From Lucifuga dentata (lineage: Eukaryota; Chordata; Actinopteri; Ophidiiformes; Bythitidae), in assembly GCA_014773175.1 (NCBI GenBank), contig VXCM01000413.1:233731-297730 (forward strand): 64,000 nt of DNA, written 5' to 3'. Both the position numbers and the translations under genes were made by a program. This document shows positions 12,899 through 26,000 of the stretch, one piece after another. The notes beneath the pieces were generated by a model. The model ran no database searches. It saw only the letters and a list, made by a program, of their open reading frames with translations, and was not told the origin of the DNA. Positions within the stretch are counted from its first letter, which is position 1; every line of letters begins with the position of its first letter.

Positions 12899-15800
12899 GT
12901 GAGGGGAAGAGTTTTTGCTGCTAACACCAAGGAAAATGTAAATGAGCTGAGGAGGAGAATAGACCCTCTGTTCGGTTACCGCTCTCTCCACAAGTGGACC
13001 AATTTGGCTGTCACATTTCCATACAGTTTCATGTAGCATTCAAGTGATTTCATGTCATTCATTTCTTTATGGTCATTACATGAAAATAGAAGCACTACAC
13101 TAATGCTACAAAGTACATTAAAACAATCATAGAATACTTGTATTGATATGCTAAATGCATCCATGCTGCTGCTGTTGATGACAGCATTGCACCGATGAGA
13201 GCTATTTTCATGATTCAACGTGCAATTCAATTAACTGGGCTAAGAGCAGTGCACATAAGGCTATATCAGTGGATTTTATTCGCAATTTGATGCCAGCTAA
13301 CCAACTGAATGATCAACTGAATCAGTTACTCTTATCCCATTTAAAAGCAGTGCCCTCCAAGCAATGAAGTACTGATTTGTAATGTAGAACAGAGTCTGGA
13401 GCATTTTCTCCAAATAGGAAATAAATAATCACTGACAAGAGCAATTATGATGATGATGCAAACAGTGACAACGGGAGAAATCACCACCTCAGTTAAACAT
13501 AAATTCAAAATGAGACTCATAACAGCTAATAATTGTAGAGCTACTGTATGATGTCCACAGCAAATATTCTTTACAATTAAATTAGTACTGGTTCTTACTT
13601 GTCACATTTTAAAAAAAGACCCAAATAATAAATGAGCCCAGAACCGAGAAGCTCTTAAGTGGATTTGCACTTGCTGAATATTATATTGTCTACATTTATA
13701 GCCGTAATAATTTCGATGATTGCAAAATGTATCCCTTTATCCCTGCAGAAAGAGAAAATACAGTCTGCTCTCAAACTCAGCAGTGAGATCAGTGAGGGCC
13801 GTGCATGATACAGACAGTCCAGCATTCCTGCAAATTAATAAATATGTTCAGCTGCAGCTTGAGCTGGTTACCAGCTGTGGCTACTGTTTACTGGACCAGC
13901 AAGCAATTATTTAAAAGACACTGAGTAAAAGCAATTCTATGAAAATACATTTGAAGAAATGACTGGAGAGATGGTTGTACTCAAGCAGGTTGTTCCAGAA
14001 ATCATACCCTCTTTTCCCATCCTCTGTTCCTCCTTTCTCGTCATTCTCCCTTACTCATGGTTTACACTGTAAGCTAGTATGGTGGTGAAAAGCCAATAAA
14101 TAAGGTTCTCTCTGGCCCCAGTAATCATGCAGGCTCTCGCAGCTCTCACGCTAATGTTGTAGTTGCCAAGAGGACTGATACAGTGCAACTTAAATAGGTA
14201 TGGTGTCCACATGTGTGCAAATTGCAAATTGTGCAAACACAAATGAGGATGCATACACGTGTGGACACACACACATACATACACAGCTGGTTATATGCAT
14301 TTTCACTGCCAGGGCATTGTTATGTGTTTGATGTGTTTATATGAGCTTTGATGGGCCTAACAGTGTCTTGGCAGCAACATTGGCAGCAACAGCACATTGG
14401 CATGTTGGAGTACAATTAGGCTGATGTTGGTTTGATGATATATGTCCAACGTTGCCACTTAAAGGCATTATCAGTAATATGAGGAGCATGGACATTATCA
14501 GTTGTAGTGGCAGTAGTATTGAAAGTGGTGTTTTTTGACATGTAAAAATTTTGCAAACTGATTATTCATTCAAAGTATCAGTAACTTCTCTCTTCACTAG
14601 CCAGCAGACACTCCTGCCAGCTAGTTTCATTGTTCTTTCTTTTTTTTTTTTTTTTTTTCCTTTTTGTTGGTAGGGGGTGGGGGGGAGGCTCCTCCTTGCA
14701 AGCTTGGGAAAAATCAAAAAGACAGAGCGTTATTTCTTTCTCTGCTTGCTGCTATGAATTAAAAGCATGTTAAGTTAGTTTCATTAGTGCAAATGTGGTA
14801 AAGGGTACAAGTTGACTCCAAGCTCCAAATGCTAAAGGGCATCAAGCAGATTTTGGCACTGGAGAAATTGGTAATATAAACTGGCATCAGTGACTGGCGA
14901 TCACAGTGTTACTTGCAAGGGTATGGCCAGGAGAGGTGACCTCCTTATTCTAAGCTGTTATTGCTGAGCTTTTGTGTCAGATCAGGTTTGTAATGGTATG
15001 TGGAAGGTAACATCCTAGACCACTGCCTTTATTTTAAAGAGGGACTGGAACATCATCTTACCTCCATCTGGTGATGAGATGAATCAGATTCTTGGGAGGC
15101 TTCCAGACCAAAATATGCTGTGGAGGATTGTAGTTGGAATGATTTCAGGTTTTACCATTAGCAAAGTTGGGTTAGAAGGTAGCTCTAGCTGTGGCCAGAA
15201 GGTGGTTACTACTTATTTTGGCAGCAGCCTATCTGTTGTGGAGACTGGTGGTGGGTGGTGGTGTCCAAAGAAATCCCTTTGATGGTTAATAGGCAACCCA
15301 GACTCAGTGGAGGGGTACCAGCAAGCATGAAAGGTTACAGCTGTGGTAGGATGTGAACAAATAATTTGTAGACTGAAAGGTTCTGGAAAACCATTTGGTG
15401 ACTCAGGAGGGGAGGATAGCATTTTGTCAGAAGGTGGATGGAGCAATCTGAGAAACTCCTATACTCAATAGATGTGGCCAGGAAGATTCAGTCAGTGTCC
15501 ACTCCATTTTAAAGTCAAGAAACATGTTTGTCTTCATGTTTAGAGATGACAAGAATACTTATTTTATATACCCATATGTTCCATGCATCTAATATCTAAA
15601 TGCAGTATTGTCTGTAGTTAGTTGCTTAACAAACTTGAAGAACAGCTATGTTGTGTCAAATTTAAAGTACATTCCAGAGACAGAGGTTGGCACGCTTTCA
15701 GGAACCAAACCAAACATATTTGGTGTAACCTCTTCACAAAATATGACAAGAATTTCTCCCAACTCTAACCTGATTTTGAAACAAGAAACAAGTCAAGATT

Positions 15801-16470
15801 CATGATCATGTCATATTTCAAATATTACAAACCAGGGTATTTGTAGTCATTTTCTGTCATTTTGTTAGTTGGCCTCTCCACTTACACTTTGTCTCTCACT
15901 GGTCTCTTCCAGATGCCATTTTCCTTGTATGAATGGTCATATTTTTGGACACAGTTATCTTAAGACAAGAAGACAAGAACCTGAGTAAAGAATTTTAAGT
16001 GTGATCCTCATATGTGGCAGGTCTGCCTTCCAACATTACTTTGCTTACCTTTCCAACAGCAAGGCAAGGATTTACTGAAGGACTTTGATATTTTTTGTGT
16101 TTTCCCATTGTTCTTTCAACCACAAAGAACTAGAGATCTTCACTCTTCATCTACTTTAAATGTTGCCGGTGTTTCTGTTGGGATGGGGGATGTTGAGTTA
16201 TTCTTCTTTCTTTCCTAGCACTGTGCCTTTAGGGAACAATTAGGTTCTTTTTATGTTGTTGTAACTTATTTCATCACACTCCTCCACTGGTCCTCCCTTG
16301 GATGGAAGAGATGCAGACACTCAGATACGCACACATGATAATATGAACACGCACGGGCCATTAACTCCACAATCTCCCAGGAGCCTCCTGCAGCCGAATC
16401 TCAGCCATTCCATCAGACTCATCAGCACTGCTGTGGGAATAACATTAACTGAGGAATTAGCCTTTCCTTT

Positions 16471-16519
<49 letters not shown>
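16471..16519. repeat. (CT)n microsatellite
   Basis: About 24 CT units in intergenic sequence. Confidence 0.97.
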
Positions 16520-16521
<2 letters not shown>

Positions 16522-19500
16522 ATCTCCTATTAGGTATGATATGATCTGACGCACACCCTCCTGTCTTTAGACATGTATGTGTGAGCATGTGAGTGTGTTG
16601 CAGATTCTCGTGTCCCTGAGAACGAGGCCAGATCTGATTGGACAGACTGTTTATTTCCAAACACCAGTGTCTGGCCTGTAGCCTGACACACATTCCAGTA
16701 CTTCCAGACAGACTTTCAGAAGGAGGAATTAAATGACATTGGAGTCATTTTAAACATGACATTCCCAAAAAAGGGCTGCAAGGCCCCGAGACTACCCAGA
16801 AACATCCCACATGACACAATCCTGAAGGAATTACAGCACCGCCAGGGTCATTGAAGAAAGTCCTCTTACTGATATAGTCTCTGTATTACCCTCACCTCTT
16901 CTCTGTCTGTCCTTCTACTTCTCTCTCATCATTCTCTCTTACATACTCTACAATCTTTACATAAAAGCTCTTTTGCTCTCCTCAAAGATTCCTACTGTAA
17001 TTGATGAGTGTAATATTTGGGTGTACATACACTTATGATGGCCATTAGATGCCTGCACATGTTTATATGAGAGTTAAACTCTTAGAAACTGTTGTAAACT
17101 GTTATACAGTATAGTATTATCACACCAAAAAACCTATAACAAGCATAAGTCTTATGTTTACCAAAGGGATTATCTGATATAGTGGTATTGAGAAGTGTTG
17201 TCAACCTCTGATTGGATGGATATGATGAAATTTAACTGAATTATAAATTTGTAATTGATCAGCACTGCACTTGCTGTATTTGGGAAAATATTAAAGGACA
17301 ATACTGGTGATTCTGCACTTTGGGCACAATAAATATACCACACACACACACACACATACACACACAGAGGAATGTTGTATGAGCTATGAGTGGGAGTTGA
17401 GGTCAAAATTCACCGTCAGGCTCTGTGTTAATGTATTCAGCTTACATAGAGGCTGACTCAGGCTTCTATCAGTTTAACAGCGGCTGAATTCATCCTGATG
17501 TCAGAGAAGCCGAGAAATCAGCAAGGTTTTTTTTTTTTTTTTTTTTNTTTTGTTTTTTTGACACAACAAAAGTGACTGTTTCACAATTTTAAAGAGGCTG
17601 GTCCACCTAATTTACTCATTTCCAAGCATGTCTGGTGAACATACATTGCCTCAGTGTCAACTTCTTTGAAAGTGCCACACTGCAAATACATGATGAAATA
17701 TGTAGGATTGTCATGGGGACTACCTTCGTCCCACATATTTACAAGTCATGTCAGAAAGAAAAATATGTAAAAGATATAACATTAAGTGGCATGTACACTA
17801 TAGTATTATAGGAAGAACAGAAATGTAATAAATTTGTAATAAAACTGTTTCTGCCACATTTATGCAGTGTTATTCTCATCCACTTTAACATAAGTAAATC
17901 CCATTCATATTTTAGTGCCAGAATAATTAGACTCATCTAAAAGTCGATTAAACTATGAATCCACTGAATAATTAAAACCTTTTCAGACATTTCCATTAGA
18001 AAGTTTTTTTTTTTACAGAACTTCTCATGAATAGGACTAACATTACTCGTCCTAACACCTTCCATGAGCCCCAAAGGCCTTGTACAGTACGTAAGGGGTA
18101 AACATTAAAATATTCATGTATCAATTAAATCTGTAGAAATGAATCTAATAAATATAATCTGACAAAGCTATTATAGCCTCTTAAACACTAGGAGTTCTTA
18201 TGAAGATAAATCCTGCAGGGTTTTGATGGTAAAACTGGTTGTATGAGTAGCAGTTATACAGATGGACTGGAAAGAAATTACGAGATGCAGTCCAGCATCA
18301 TAACAACATAAACAACATTATATCACTTAACATTATGTCACTAACATCACAGCTGGTCTGTGAGATATTCTACATTATCTAATACAATTATAGTTATTTC
18401 ACAATCTATCCTTTAAATGTCTGACTGGAAAAACCTCTGAAAAATTATTTCGGCCATAATGTGACGTTATATCTGATCAAAATATAGTTTAGAGTCTGTA
18501 AGTTTTTACCACATAAATTATACATTATTCACATATATGAATTATCTAGTTTAGGCTCAAGAATATGAGCCTGGTTCTTTACAGTAGCATCTAAGTTAAT
18601 GGGACAGCAGTTACTAAGCCTGTCACAGCTTTTGATCCATTCTTCCAAAATGCCTGTGAGCAAAACCTCCATTTTCTAGCTTTCAGGATTGCTCCTAACT
18701 GACCCCTGACTTTGACCTGCTGGGAAAATATGAAGAAAGTGTTGAAGTTAAATCAAGAATCAAAGTCATTTTTAATCAAGGTCCAATATTGGCCCCATAT
18801 GCTGGCCAACTTACAGTACATATTGGCCTAATCCTAAGGTAGCCATTATGCCTCTCATTTTTATAGGTTTTTCATAATGTTTCAAAAATATATTTTCAAT
18901 ATGGAAAAGCCCATAAAAGCCTCAATATGGGGGCTTTCCATGCCCAGGGATGAAGGGAAGTGTCCTGGCTCTAAGGCCTTGTAATTGCTCCNCCCCCCAA
19001 CCCCAGATCCGTCTTTACAGCTTCCATTAGCATACATAATACTGCTCTGTGGACTCAAAGAGACATGCCAATTGAAAAGCAATCATTTTCACAGCAGAGC
19101 ACTGCCATCACCACTTTAACTGAGTGTGTGAGTGTGTTGCGTGTGTTTGTGCATGGCTTTGTATCAAGAGACAGGAGATAATTGGTTTTTCCAAAAGCAC
19201 ATAGCAATATGTTGTTAATTCAATGATAGGACCTGATTGCTTTTGTTTAGTTGTATCTTCCAGGCTCACTCAGTGGGATCATATATGTTTGTCATGTTTG
19301 TCAGAAAACAGAAGGTGCACATGATAACTGCCGGCCACATCCCTGTAGACTGTCTGCTCTGCCTCTGTGTATCCATCAGCTTCTACACACAAATACAGTT
19401 CACAAACACAAACACATGCAAACCAAAATCACTTGGATTGTGTGTTACAATCAGGGACCTCAGGGCCCTATAAACTCTGCTACAATAAAGGGAAGAATTG

Positions 19501-19829
19501 GATCTAATGTGAATGTCCCACTGCTCAGTGATAATCAGATCTAATCATCTTTTTTATTATTATTTTCTCTTGGTGGCTTTTGATAATTGCTGGATAAACA
19601 GAGACACATTTGAATTGTTCCATCAAAGAATCACTAAAGCTCTGTCTGAGAGTTGGTTCAATGATATGGGAGTACAGCAACAGACTACAGATCACATATG
19701 TAAAGCTGCACATGAACAGCCTCTAGCTTCTAACCTTAATTCTGATGTCTTAAATCTAAGCCATGCACTCGCTTTCAGGTACGCACAGGTGCACTCATCA
19801 CATTCATTTACGCACACATGCACAGAGAA

Positions 19830-19831
<2 letters not shown>

Positions 19832-19870
<39 letters not shown>
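19832..19870. repeat. (GA)n microsatellite
   Basis: About 19 GA units in intergenic sequence. Confidence 0.97.
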
Positions 19871-19873
<3 letters not shown>

Positions 19874-21400
19874 CACACAAACACACAGACCGATGATGGT
19901 TCAATACTGTCTCCCTTTCGCAAAAACAAACAGCATACAAACAACATAGCTCCAAACAGGAAAGTTTCATCAACAGTATATGGCCAATGAACATAACAGA
20001 ACACTAATTTCCATACAAAGTGGACAAAGCAAATAGCTCTCTAATGAAGATCAGTGTTAATATGTTAGCAGCCTAATTTCTCTCAACGTCAGCGAAACCC
20101 TGCAGGGACAAAGTGATTGAATCACGAGAATGTGTATTAATGGCAGCGGCTGCTAATTACCCAAACATAGAAAGAGGACATTAATCTTGAAGCCTTGTTG
20201 TACACTGCTCAAGTCTAGAGCAAACTTGGCACTGCCTGCCAAACATAATGGAGAAATGAAATGCCTTGCTGTGGGTTAGAGTGGGACTCAAGCAGCAGAG
20301 GGGTTAATCTGTGGATATCCATTACAAGAGTGTCTGTGTTACTCAGTAGTGACATTGTAGGCATTTTGCCATTATTCATAGTGGGTTTTTTTTTTTTTTT
20401 TTTATTTCCTATGATATCCCCATTATTCCCATGATATCCCCCATTTCCTATGATAGCCCCATTAAATTCCAATGGAAATGTTACAGTAATGGTTTATTGT
20501 TGTTGTTGCTGTTGTTGATAGGTTCTATTACACAGATTTGAGCCTATCTTGGCTAAGTTGAATAATTACTTAAAATCTTCTGTAATATTATTAAAGGGAT
20601 TTGGTGTTTTATTTTATTTTATTCTTTTATTGTGTGTGTGATACAACATGTTTGTGTGTTTACAATGGTACCAGTACTGCTCAGGAAATACATTTTCACT
20701 GTGATAATTAACTAGAGTTCCTCCTAGTATAAATTCAGGTCAAGTCAGGACTCTGGACTGAGTAAAAAAACATACAGGTTCTGTTCCATGGTTCTGTCTC
20801 CTGACATAAGAAAGTGAGATATTTAGCACTGAGTGGGTAGACTAGTGCAGCAGCTGCTGCAGAAAGACGAGTGGGAGCTTTTTCTCTGTGATGGAGCACT
20901 GACATCCACTGGCCTCTCAGTGTAAGTACATTAAATGCAAAAGCACTCCATCTGTTAGCCATAGAATAAAGGTAATTCCCTCAGGCTGTTAAAAACTAAA
21001 ATTACACAAAACATATTCATTTATAAAATTCAGCCCAAAGCAGATTTAAGACAAATAAAAAGCCAGATTAGCACTCACCTGATCTTAACCAGAATCACTC
21101 ACTTTTTCAACAAATATAAACTGTAATCTAAATAAAGTTATATGAAAACAAAAGGTTTTCATGTAAGTAAAATTTCTCTGTATCATCTGTCTTAATCATA
21201 AGAAATGTGTTAGACATACTGTGTGTACTTATACTACGGAAAGGGCTATTATGATTAAACTTGCTGTATGTGCATTACCAGCCTTTGAACTCAGAAAAAA
21301 AAAAAAAAAACNAAAAAAAAAAAAAAAAACTAAAATAGCTGAACTAAGTTTTACTGAGTAAATTTGCTATTATTAGGGTGAATACACCTTTAAACCTTTA

Positions 21401-21412
21401 GGTCACGTGACC
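21401..21412. promoter_or_regulatory. CACGTG palindrome in the ccdc138 promoter region
   Basis: GGTCACGTGACC is a perfect 12-bp palindrome about 240 bp upstream of the ccdc138 start codon. It is followed by a short CpG-containing stretch (GCGGTCGCCGCC). TCACGTGA is the core bound by USF and MiT/TFE-type bHLH-zip factors. Its role here is inferred from position and motif only. Confidence 0.5.
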
Positions 21413-21655
21413 TGCGGTCGCCGCCAAGTTTGGATTGTGTTTCCATAACAGGGCCATAAACACGCTGCGATTACTAATTTAACATGAATAAGTAGAATGA
21501 TAATAAATTAGATGATTAGGATTTAAAATTATGTACCTCGAGTGGTGGAAATACAATTCGCATTAGTTAAAGTTTTGGTTTAATTCGACAGTTTAACTGG
21601 AAGCTTATTTATTTTTGTGCGTAGACTCTTGGAAAGGTGCAGTAAAACCTGCGGA

Positions 21656-21736
21656 ATGAACCAGAATTATAAAGACGCAGACGTTGATATTGCAGCCGAG
21701 AAGCTTAAGCGGAAATATTTGGAGAGGAGGAAAAAG
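21656..21736 (+). CDS. ccdc138: ccdc138 coding exon 1
   Basis: Encodes residues 1-27, starting MNQNYKDADVD and ending LERRKK, before donor AAG|GTACGA. The AEKLKRKYL stretch resembles the start of mammalian CCDC138. Phase 0 at the 3' end. Confidence 0.85.
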
Positions 21737-22962
21737 GTACGATTTTGACTTTAGTTTAAATAGCGTTCGACTTGTCAGTCTCCACTCACAGTGTTTGGTA
21801 TAACTTCAGACTAACGATGCTATAGCTAACTTGTTGGCTAACATGCTAGTCCCTTCCGCTATCAATAGTCCAGTAGCCATCTAGCTGCTATATAAAATAA
21901 ACGTGACTGAATACTTAACTGAAATACTTTCAAACAGTTTATAGAAATTATATCGTGATTTATAACGTGTGTTACCCTGCTCATTGGTTGAACTGTTAAT
22001 TAAATAAATCATATTTGATTTAGTGGCTTTGTTTCACAGCAGTGACTTAAACTGTCACCTTAACGTTAAAGTTGTTTTCCTATGTTGTAGCTGCCATCTT
22101 CAGAAGAAACCACTTTGGGAACTGGTGATGGTAAGTGTGCTAAACACAAAAACTCCATATTGGCCGGGTGTTCCTCAGGGGTTCTTGATCAGCTTCTTGG
22201 TACAAAAAGTACACATTAACATACAATCCTGTACAACAGGCTTGCAAAAACCCCACTTTGTGAAGTGATATTGTTCATCTTTTGTCTGAGAAGTGTTTAT
22301 GCAACTTTAAGGCAGATTGTTGCATTGGGCTGAACAATATTTAAAAGTGTTTCCACTTTGTCTGTTATCCAGATAACACAGTATAACCATGGGGGGCACG
22401 AGGCAGAATATTATTCCCAATGTGAGAATAGTTAGAGGGTGTGTAGGGTGATCACAGCTTCACTCACCTCGTGACTGTCTCCTCACCAGAGTATAAGCAG
22501 CTTCATAACTCTGACTCAGGTGATCTAACAATGAACAGTCCTAATCAGGCCACACCATACCTTGGTGTTTTGTGATATTTGACATTATAACATTACTTGC
22601 TATAAGTTTAAATGCTCACAACATGATGTATATCTTGCTTTGTGTGTACTGTTTTAGAAGCAGTACGACAGAATGTTCTGTCCTCCAGATCCAAACGACC
22701 AAGCAAAGAAAACATGAAAGGCTACAACAAAGCATTACATGAGCTCTTTAAAGCTATTATTAACCCTCCAGACCAGTAAGTATCATGGCTAAACTTTCAA
22801 CAATATAATTCTACATGTTTGTGACAGTAATGCAACAAGCAAAACATGCCGCCTTGTTTTTAGTTTGATCTGTGATCGTAGTCTGCCTGACAGCGATGAG
22901 GACCTGAGTGGGGACTGTACAGCTGCTCCCCTTCAAGGCTCTCAGGTGCTGGTTACAGAAAC

Positions 22963-23007
<45 letters not shown>

Positions 23008-26000
23008 CATATGTGTCTGATTTTGTAGTCACCAGTGTGTGAGCACAAAGGGGTCATAATCTAACTGACAGCTCATCTTCTCACAGCTAATCACTCATTT
23101 CCTTTTGTTCTATGATGAACATTTGGGCTAAGCAACTAATAAAACTGCAGGTCCAAACTGGGTTCAAACGTATTAGAAACCCTGGTACCTGTCCATTCTG
23201 ACAACTAGTGTGTGTCTAACAGTCTTTACACATAGATATTATGCTTTACCTCTTTCTTATTTGTCCAGATGTGACATTGCCCTCCTGTCTGAATGGCAGC
23301 CTGAGGTCCTGGGAAACCGAGGCCAAAAGAGACACAGAGAAAGTCTGCCAACTCTCCAGCTCCTTCTCTTCCTTTTCTTCATTTCTAGCTAAGGTTTACC
23401 AGGAGATGTTGACCATCTATGAGCAACTAAAGGTAAGAGAGCAGAGCTGCCTTAATAACAGAGACTGTTTAATATAGCTCATTTATGTGTGATTTGCATT
23501 TTTACTTTCTAGTTGTCGTAACTGGATTAGATGAGTTAATTGTGTCGCAAATGGTGTTAAACATTGTGATGTCATGTGTGAAGGCATTAGTGAAAGTAAT
23601 GTCTCTGCAGCACTAACTGGGTTATGTAAATAAGTTTAATTCATATTATCTATTGTTTTCAGTCCAAGTTATCAGTAACTCCAGGTTGAAAGTACAGAGT
23701 AGAAAAAAGTGATGCTGTGATGGTGCATTGTTCTTGTCATTAGATGAAATTTATGGGTGTAGCATCTGTGGAGAAGTGTGTTTGAAAACTGTGCACAGGC
23801 TTGCAATATCTTCCAAGTAGAGTAAGATAAATGTGTGCGTATGCAGGCAGAGCGATTAAGCCAGCAGAGGTGGGAGAAGAAGCTGCAGGAGCGAGAGAGG
23901 GAGCTGGAACAGAAGGAGGCGGCCCGAGAGAGGCTGGCTGGGGTGGAGGAGGTTCTTCACACTCACATAATGGCTGTAGAGGAAGTGAGAGACACAAACA
24001 GACAGACACACACACACACACACAGTCCATCCCATCATATTAAGTTTTAGGCAACACAAGCATCCTGATATTTATTCCCCTTCTTGTCAGCTTCCAGAAC
24101 TAGTGTTAGATGTGGAGCTCCCTGCCTCCAGGTCAAGCAGCATGAACAGATTCTGACACTGTAGAAACATTGTGTGATTTTGTCTCAGCAGAAACACCAG
24201 CAAGACGTGAGCAAGCTGCAGGATCTGCTTCAAGAGAAGAGCAAGGAGAACAGGAGGCTCAAGTCCAACTTTGACACGATCAAGGAGCTGAATGACAGCT
24301 TGAAGAAACAGGCTAGAATCTCACAAGACACACACACACGCACACACGCTGCAATCATATCTTGACAACTCTAATTAAGACATATCTAGCACTTTTTACT
24401 TTTGACCACAGGAGGGCGCTATGATATAAGGTATTATATCTTGGTATTTGCTGCTGTTGGATGAAGCTTTCCGTTCTCTAAAAACACAAAAAATGTATAT
24501 TTTAAAGATGACCAAAGGCAGACTTTCAGGCATATTTGTGTTTATTGAATTACGTAAAATCAGAACATGCTTCAACTGCCTTCACTGGTACTTTTTTTTT
24601 TTTTTAAATAAAACCAACAGTTGAGTGAGATCACTGAGCAGAATAAGAAGTTGGAGATTCAGTCCAAGAGGCTGCAGGCTCGGCTTGACAACCTACAGGT
24701 AACGTCACATTAACTAATATAACCTCTGTACAGGTGATATGCAGTAGTGATGATTACTTTATTAAACATGAAAGAAGATGTCATATTTATTCATTCTCTC
24801 ACTCATTCACAAATTTATTTTGCAGAGGAAACTTGAGCACAACATGGCGTTGAAAGACCGCCAAAACGTGTGCATTAAGAGCACTGACTGTACTAAACCT
24901 TCCAAACAGGAGAAAAGTGCTGCCTCTGGAAAAACCAGCAACAAGGTACCTCAGCAATTGTGGGTGTGTGGATGCTGGATGATGTGCACAGCATCTTTCT
25001 AACAAACACATTAAAAATAAATGAGGCAATGTAGGCCTAATTACAGCAAATCCCACTGATTAGTTTCACAGTCAACCACAAAACAAACAAAAACAGACGG
25101 GCTCACACACACACATACTTATATTTGCACATACCCATGCTGGAAACATCAGTGCAACACTTGCTCTCCACAAATCACACTCACACACACCCTGCCAGCT
25201 GACATGATAATTCCTTGCTTGTGATTCTGTTATGATGCTGTTATCATTATCATGTTAAGCTCAATAATTACAGTTTCATTTCAAGGCTGATATCTGAGTT
25301 TTTTGCTTGTTTGATTGTTTTATTCAGAGCCCTGTGTACATTTCCAGCATCGCCATGCTTTTTCTTTATAACCTTTTCTACACACTGATACCTGATTTCT
25401 TCAGTACAGTCACACAGGATACATAACATGTAGTGTTTGAGCTGAATGTGAAGTTTGGATACTGTGAGATCACACACTGTAACTGTGCTCACCGTGTCAC
25501 CTTTACTAAAATGCGTACATAAAGGGTGATCCATGGCTGAAAGTTTATTATGTGAACTTCAACTTAACACACTCATCATAACACTTCTTGTCACATTGCT
25601 TGAATGGTCATTTTGACAACACTAATGATGATATGACCTCTGTATGCATGAATGTTAGCCAGTGATGAAGCCAGCTGCTGAGGCATTAATTGCATTATTT
25701 CACCGTTCTCCCCTCAGAGAAGCTCAGGCCCCACCACTCTGAAACTCCTGGCTCTGCTTTTGGACTGGATTCTTGATGGACAGACCATCTCAGCAGCCGG
25801 AAATGAAGGAAAAGCTCTCGACCAGTGTCTGCCTTCAGAGGCGTTGCTCAACGAGAGATGTCTGAAGGTAGCTAGCTTCACTATAGTTTCCTTCTAGTCT
25901 TGTGATTTTCAACACAGCTATATAGAAATGTATGTTGTTGCTGTCCTGACCAGAAAAACATAACATACATGAAGAGTTTTATTGATATCAAAGTCATAAC

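Larger units (their letters stand above)
3373..21400. other. Gene-poor intergenic region between the histone gene and ccdc138
   Basis: No open frame in these 18 kb shows a recognisable protein family, and no exon chain with consistent phases was found on either strand. The region holds microsatellites, A/T homopolymers, one 213-N gap (5974-6186) and some unique-looking sequence. Two stretches, about 16610-16860 and 20040-20190, are non-repetitive, balanced in composition and contain TAAT-core motifs. They could be conserved non-coding elements, but that needs a cross-species comparison. Confidence 0.6.

Noticed and set aside
15079..15282. 67-residue frame with a plausible-looking composition
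   Set aside because: No recognisable motif, no flanking splice sites with consistent phase, and no partner exons nearby.
20843..20860. TGCAGCAGCTGCTGCA palindrome
   Set aside because: A short CAG/CTG-type palindrome that arises easily by chance, with no supporting context.
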